NCBI GenBank assembly: GCA_030604135.1
Contig: JAUVWL010000003.1
Coordinates: 164,322 to 228,321 of the forward strand
Origin: Burkholderiales bacterium
Lineage (GTDB): Bacteria; Pseudomonadota; Gammaproteobacteria; Burkholderiales; Burkholderiaceae_C
Direction: 5' to 3'
Length of the DNA: 64,000 bases
Below are positions 60,279-64,000 of the stretch, piece after piece; position 1 is the first letter of the stretch; each line of letters opens with the position of its first letter. Made by a program: the position numbers and the translations under genes. Under the pieces are notes generated by a model that did no database searches, was not told where the DNA came from, and worked only from the letters and a program-made list of their open reading frames with translations.

Positions 60279-60380
60279 CGCCCCCCGCGCCGCGCCTGCG
60301 GCGCGTCACCCCCCACTGGGGGGCAACGCGTGTGGACCGGCGGAGCCGGATCCACCGCGTTCTGGAAGGACTCCCCCTCA
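60279..60380 (+). repeat. Three-hairpin intergenic repeat, copy 6
   Basis: Located between cbbP and cbbT. Hairpin 1 is longer here (CGCGCCGC/GCGGCGCG), hairpin 2 is CCCCCCACTGGGGGG and hairpin 3 has the altered core ACCGGCGGAGCCGGA. The outer stem is AACGCG (60325-60330) with CGCGTT (60356-60361). GGACTCCCCCTCA closes it. Confidence 0.82.
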
Positions 60381-60404
60381 TTTCATTTCTGTTTCGGCTC
60401 CCCT

Positions 60405-62486
60405 ATGAAGAACCCTTCTCCCGAACTCGCCCGTCAGATGGCCAACGCCATCCGCATGCTCGCCGTGGATGCGGTGGAAAAGGCCAAAAGCGGCCACCCC
60501 GGCGCCCCCATGGGCATGGCCGACATCGCCGAGGTGCTGTGGAACCGGCACCTCAGGCACAACCCGGCCAACCCGCACTGGCCCGACCGGGACCGCTTCG
60601 TGCTGTCCAATGGCCACGGTTCGATGCTGATCTACGCGCTGCTGCACCTGACCGGCTACGACCTGCCGATGGAGGAGCTTCAGCGGTTCCGGCAGCTGCA
60701 CAGCAAGACCGCCGGCCATCCCGAGGTGGGCATCACTCCGGGTGTGGAAACCACGACTGGCCCGCTGGGGCAGGGCATCGGCAACGCGGTGGGCATGGCC
60801 CTGGCCGAGAAGTTGCTGGCGCAGGAGTTCAACCGCGAGGACGAGGACGCGACCCACCACATCGTCGACCACTTCACCTACGTGTTCCTGGGCGACGGTT
60901 GCATGATGGAGGGAATCAGCCACGAAGCCTGTGCGCTGGCCGGCACGCTGCGTCTGTCCAAGCTGGTGGCCTTCTACGACGACAACGGGATTTCCATTGA
61001 CGGCCATGTCGAAGGCTGGTTCACCGACGACACACCCAGGCGCTTCGAGGCCTATGGCTGGCATGTGATCCCGAATGTGGATGGGCACGACCCGGCCGCG
61101 GTGGAGGCCGCGCTGCTGGCGGCGAAGAAGCAGGGACGTCAGGCCGATGGCAAACCGACGCTGATCTGTTGCAAGACGGTGATCGGCATGGGCTCGCCCA
61201 ACAAGGCGGGTACGCATGACGTCCACGGTGCTGCGCTGGGTGCGGCCGAGGTGGCGGCCACCCGAGAAGCCCTGGGCTGGACCGCGGCGCCCTTCGAGCT
61301 TCCGGAAGAGGTGGGCGCTGCCTGGAACGCCCGCGAAAGAGGTGCCGCCGCCGAGGCCGAATGGCGTCAGCGCTTTGAAGCCTACCGCAGCCAGTACCCC
61401 TTGGAGGCCGCCGAGTTCGAGCGCCGCATGGCCGGCGATCTGCTGCCCGATTTTGGGGTGCGGCTGCCCGAACTGCTGGCCAACATCTCCTCGCGTGCCG
61501 AGCCAGTGGCCACGCGCAAGGCCAGCCAGAACGCGCTCGATCTGCTGGCGCCGCTGGTGCCCGAGTTCTTCGGTGGCAGCGCCGACCTGACCGGCTCCAA
61601 CCTGACCAATTTCAAAGGCTGCGTGAAAGCCGGCCGCGATGCCTGGGGCAACCACCTGAGCTATGGCGTGCGCGAATTCGGCATGGCCGCCATCATGAAC
61701 GGCATCGCGCTGCATGGCGGCTACCTCCCCTATGGCGGCACCTTCCTGACGTTCAGCGACTACAGCCGCAACGCCATCCGCATGGCCGCACTGATGAAGC
61801 TGCGCGTCGTGCATGTGTTCACCCACGACTCCATTGGCCTGGGCGAAGACGGACCGACCCACCAGTCGGTCGAGCATGTGCCCAGCCTGCGGCTGATTCC
61901 CCAGCTGGACGTCTGGCGCCCGGCCGATGGCCTGGAAACGGCTGTGGCCTGGTCCAGTGCCATCGAGCGCCGCGACGGCCCGAGCGCGCTGTGCCTGTCC
62001 CGCCAGAACCTGCCGCGCGTGACCGAGCGCGTCACCGCGGGCCAGATCCGCCGCGGCGGCTACATCCTGTCCGAGATCGAACATCCGCAGGCCATCATCT
62101 TGGCCACCGGCTCCGAGGTCGAGATTGCCCTGCAGGCCCAGGCCGCACTGGCTGCCGACGGCCTCCGCACCCGCGTGGTGTCCATGCCCAGCACCAGTGT
62201 GTTCGACCGCCAGCCGCAGGCCTACCAGGACCTGGTGTTGCCCCTGGCGTTGCCTGTGGTGGCGGTGGAGGCGGCGCACCCGGACTTCTGGCGCAAGTAT
62301 GTCGGTCGCACCGGTGTGGTGATTGGCATCGCCTGTTTCGGCGAGTCGGCCCCCGCCAAGGACCTGTACCGTCATTTCGGGATCACGCCGACCCGTGTGG
62401 CGGATGCGGTGCGCGCCCTCGTTCATCGCGCGGCTTACAGAAGAGAGCAGGCCTTGCCTGAACACATTATCCCGGCGAGCAACTGA
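60405..62486 (+). CDS. cbbT: Transketolase (CbbT)
   Basis: A 693-residue thiamine-diphosphate enzyme that transfers two-carbon units in RuBP regeneration. [34 protein letters not shown] (ThDP/metal site), [18 protein letters not shown] (catalytic Glu) and [15 protein letters not shown] are intact. The start is ATG 60405; an in-frame extension back to 60330 lies in repeat copy 6. Confidence 0.97.
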   Translation: MKNPSPELARQMANAIRMLAVDAVEKAKSGHPGAPMGMADIAEVLWNRHLRHNPANPHWPDRDRFVLSNGHGSMLIYALLHLTGYDLPMEELQRFRQLHSKTAGHPEVGITPGVETTTGPLGQGIGNAVGMALAEKLLAQEFNREDEDATHHIVDHFTYVFLGDGCMMEGISHEACALAGTLRLSKLVAFYDDNGISIDGHVEGWFTDDTPRRFEAYGWHVIPNVDGHDPAAVEAALLAAKKQGRQADGKPTLICCKTVIGMGSPNKAGTHDVHGAALGAAEVAATREALGWTAAPFELPEEVGAAWNARERGAAAEAEWRQRFEAYRSQYPLEAAEFERRMAGDLLPDFGVRLPELLANISSRAEPVATRKASQNALDLLAPLVPEFFGGSADLTGSNLTNFKGCVKAGRDAWGNHLSYGVREFGMAAIMNGIALHGGYLPYGGTFLTFSDYSRNAIRMAALMKLRVVHVFTHDSIGLGEDGPTHQSVEHVPSLRLIPQLDVWRPADGLETAVAWSSAIERRDGPSALCLSRQNLPRVTERVTAGQIRRGGYILSEIEHPQAIILATGSEVEIALQAQAALAADGLRTRVVSMPSTSVFDRQPQAYQDLVLPLALPVVAVEAAHPDFWRKYVGRTGVVIGIACFGESAPAKDLYRHFGITPTRVADAVRALVHRAAYRREQALPEHIIPASN

Positions 62487-62493
62487 GGTGAAC

Positions 62494-63168
62494 ATGCGCA
62501 TTCCCTATGACCTGGTGCTGTTCGACCTGGACGGGACCCTCATCGAAACCGCGCCGGAAATTGCCGATGCGGTCAACGACACCCTGTCGCGTTTTCGCCT
62601 GCCGGCAGTCAGCCAGCAGCAGGTCAACGACTGGATCGGACACGGTACGCGCGAGTTGCTGATCCAGGCGCTGGCCTTCACCGGGAACACCCCGGCCGAG
62701 ACGGTGCGCCATGCCGACAGTTTCCGCCTCATCGAAGCGGAGTTCGCGGTGTATTACGCCCGCCGCTGTGGCACCCGAAGCCGTCTCTATCCGCACGTGC
62801 GCGAGACACTGCTGAACCTTCGCGCTGCAGGTGTCAAGCTGGCCGTGGTGACCAACAAGGAAGGGCGCTACACCGAGACGGTGCTGCGGGCCCACGAACT
62901 GCTGCCACTGTTCGACCGCGTCATCAGTGGCGACACGCTGCCTGTGAAGAAGCCTGATCCGGCGGGTGTCCACGACTGCATGCAGCGTTTTGGCGTGGCA
63001 CGCGAACGCGTGCTGTTCGTGGGCGACTCCAGCATCGACGTGGCCACGGCCCGCAACGCGGGCGTCACCGTCTGGGCACTGCCCTATGGCTACAACATGG
63101 GACAGCCGATCGAGGCCTGTGGCGCCGACCGTGTGATCTCCGATTTCTCGGCGTTGACCACCGGCTGA
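62494..63168 (+). CDS. cbbZ: Phosphoglycolate phosphatase (CbbZ)
   Basis: A 224-residue HAD phosphatase that disposes of 2-phosphoglycolate from RuBisCO oxygenation. FDLDGTLIETAPEIADAVND, VVTNK and FVGDSSIDVATARNAG are HAD motifs I, II and IV. I chose the ATG at 62494 with GAGGTG upstream; a GTG at 62488 is also possible. It follows cbbT by 7 bp. Confidence 0.93.
   Translation: MRIPYDLVLFDLDGTLIETAPEIADAVNDTLSRFRLPAVSQQQVNDWIGHGTRELLIQALAFTGNTPAETVRHADSFRLIEAEFAVYYARRCGTRSRLYPHVRETLLNLRAAGVKLAVVTNKEGRYTETVLRAHELLPLFDRVISGDTLPVKKPDPAGVHDCMQRFGVARERVLFVGDSSIDVATARNAGVTVWALPYGYNMGQPIEACGADRVISDFSALTTG

Positions 63169-64000
<832 letters not shown>

Overview
The window is high-GC, gene-dense bacterial chromosome, read here as a betaproteobacterium of the Burkholderiales, most likely the Comamonadaceae (Hydrogenophaga/Acidovorax-like). 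This rests on four things: a CbbR-linked Calvin-cycle operon in cbbY-E-F-P-T-Z-G order, a betaproteobacterial style of fatty-acid degradation genes, many HAAT-type transporters, and GTCATTCCCGCG-type short inverted repeats. The genus is an inference. No rRNA, tRNA, CRISPR array, insertion sequence or phage gene was seen.

Layout. (1) 1-2502: an Asp/Glu racemase and a truncated asparaginase (minus strand), divergent from an XRE-type regulator with an operator-rich gap between them; then msrB. (2) 2673-10949: an acyl-CoA ligase translationally coupled to an ABC solute-binding protein, followed by a paralogous binding protein and a complete Liv-type transporter whose second ATPase has Arg in place of the Walker A Lys. 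(3) 11341-23973: a beta-oxidation block (hydratase/dehydrogenase fusion, thiolase, two acyl-CoA dehydrogenases, three SDRs, thioesterase, MDR reductase, GST, GNAT). The ligase and the block share a 14-bp near-palindrome upstream and are probably co-regulated. (4) 24393-38146: a complete Flp/Tad pilus locus (two Flp pilins, prepilin peptidase, an extra AAA ATPase, CpaB, secretin, small lipoprotein, TadG-like, two TadE-like, CpaE, CpaF, TadB, TadC, TadD-like TPR lipoprotein) preceded by a CRP-like site and a structured leader. (5) 38589-44481: tex, two HDOD paralogues each preceded by a sigma-28-like promoter, and a patatin-like lipase. (6) 44596-55328: a nitrogen-scavenging locus (hydantoin/allantoin-type racemase, Dpp-type ABC transporter, amidase, ureidoglycolate lyase, GntR regulator, M20 carbamoyl/allantoate amidohydrolase). 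(7) 55322-64000: slyX and cbbR on the minus strand, divergent from cbbY-cbbE-cbbF-cbbP-cbbT-cbbZ-cbbG (last gene cut by the window end); no RuBisCO genes lie between cbbR and cbbY.

The most striking non-coding signal is a roughly 80-100 bp intergenic repeat present in six copies, always on the plus strand and downstream of a stop codon. It folds as three successive hairpins. The outer stem of the third hairpin changes sequence from copy to copy while keeping its pairing in five of the six copies, which is covariation evidence for a conserved structure. A second family of short REP-like hairpins sits in four gene-free stretches. Strong GC hairpins without T-tracts also sit between binding-protein and permease genes in both ABC transporter loci and between the Flp pilins and the rest of the tad operon, suggesting mRNA-level control of stoichiometry.
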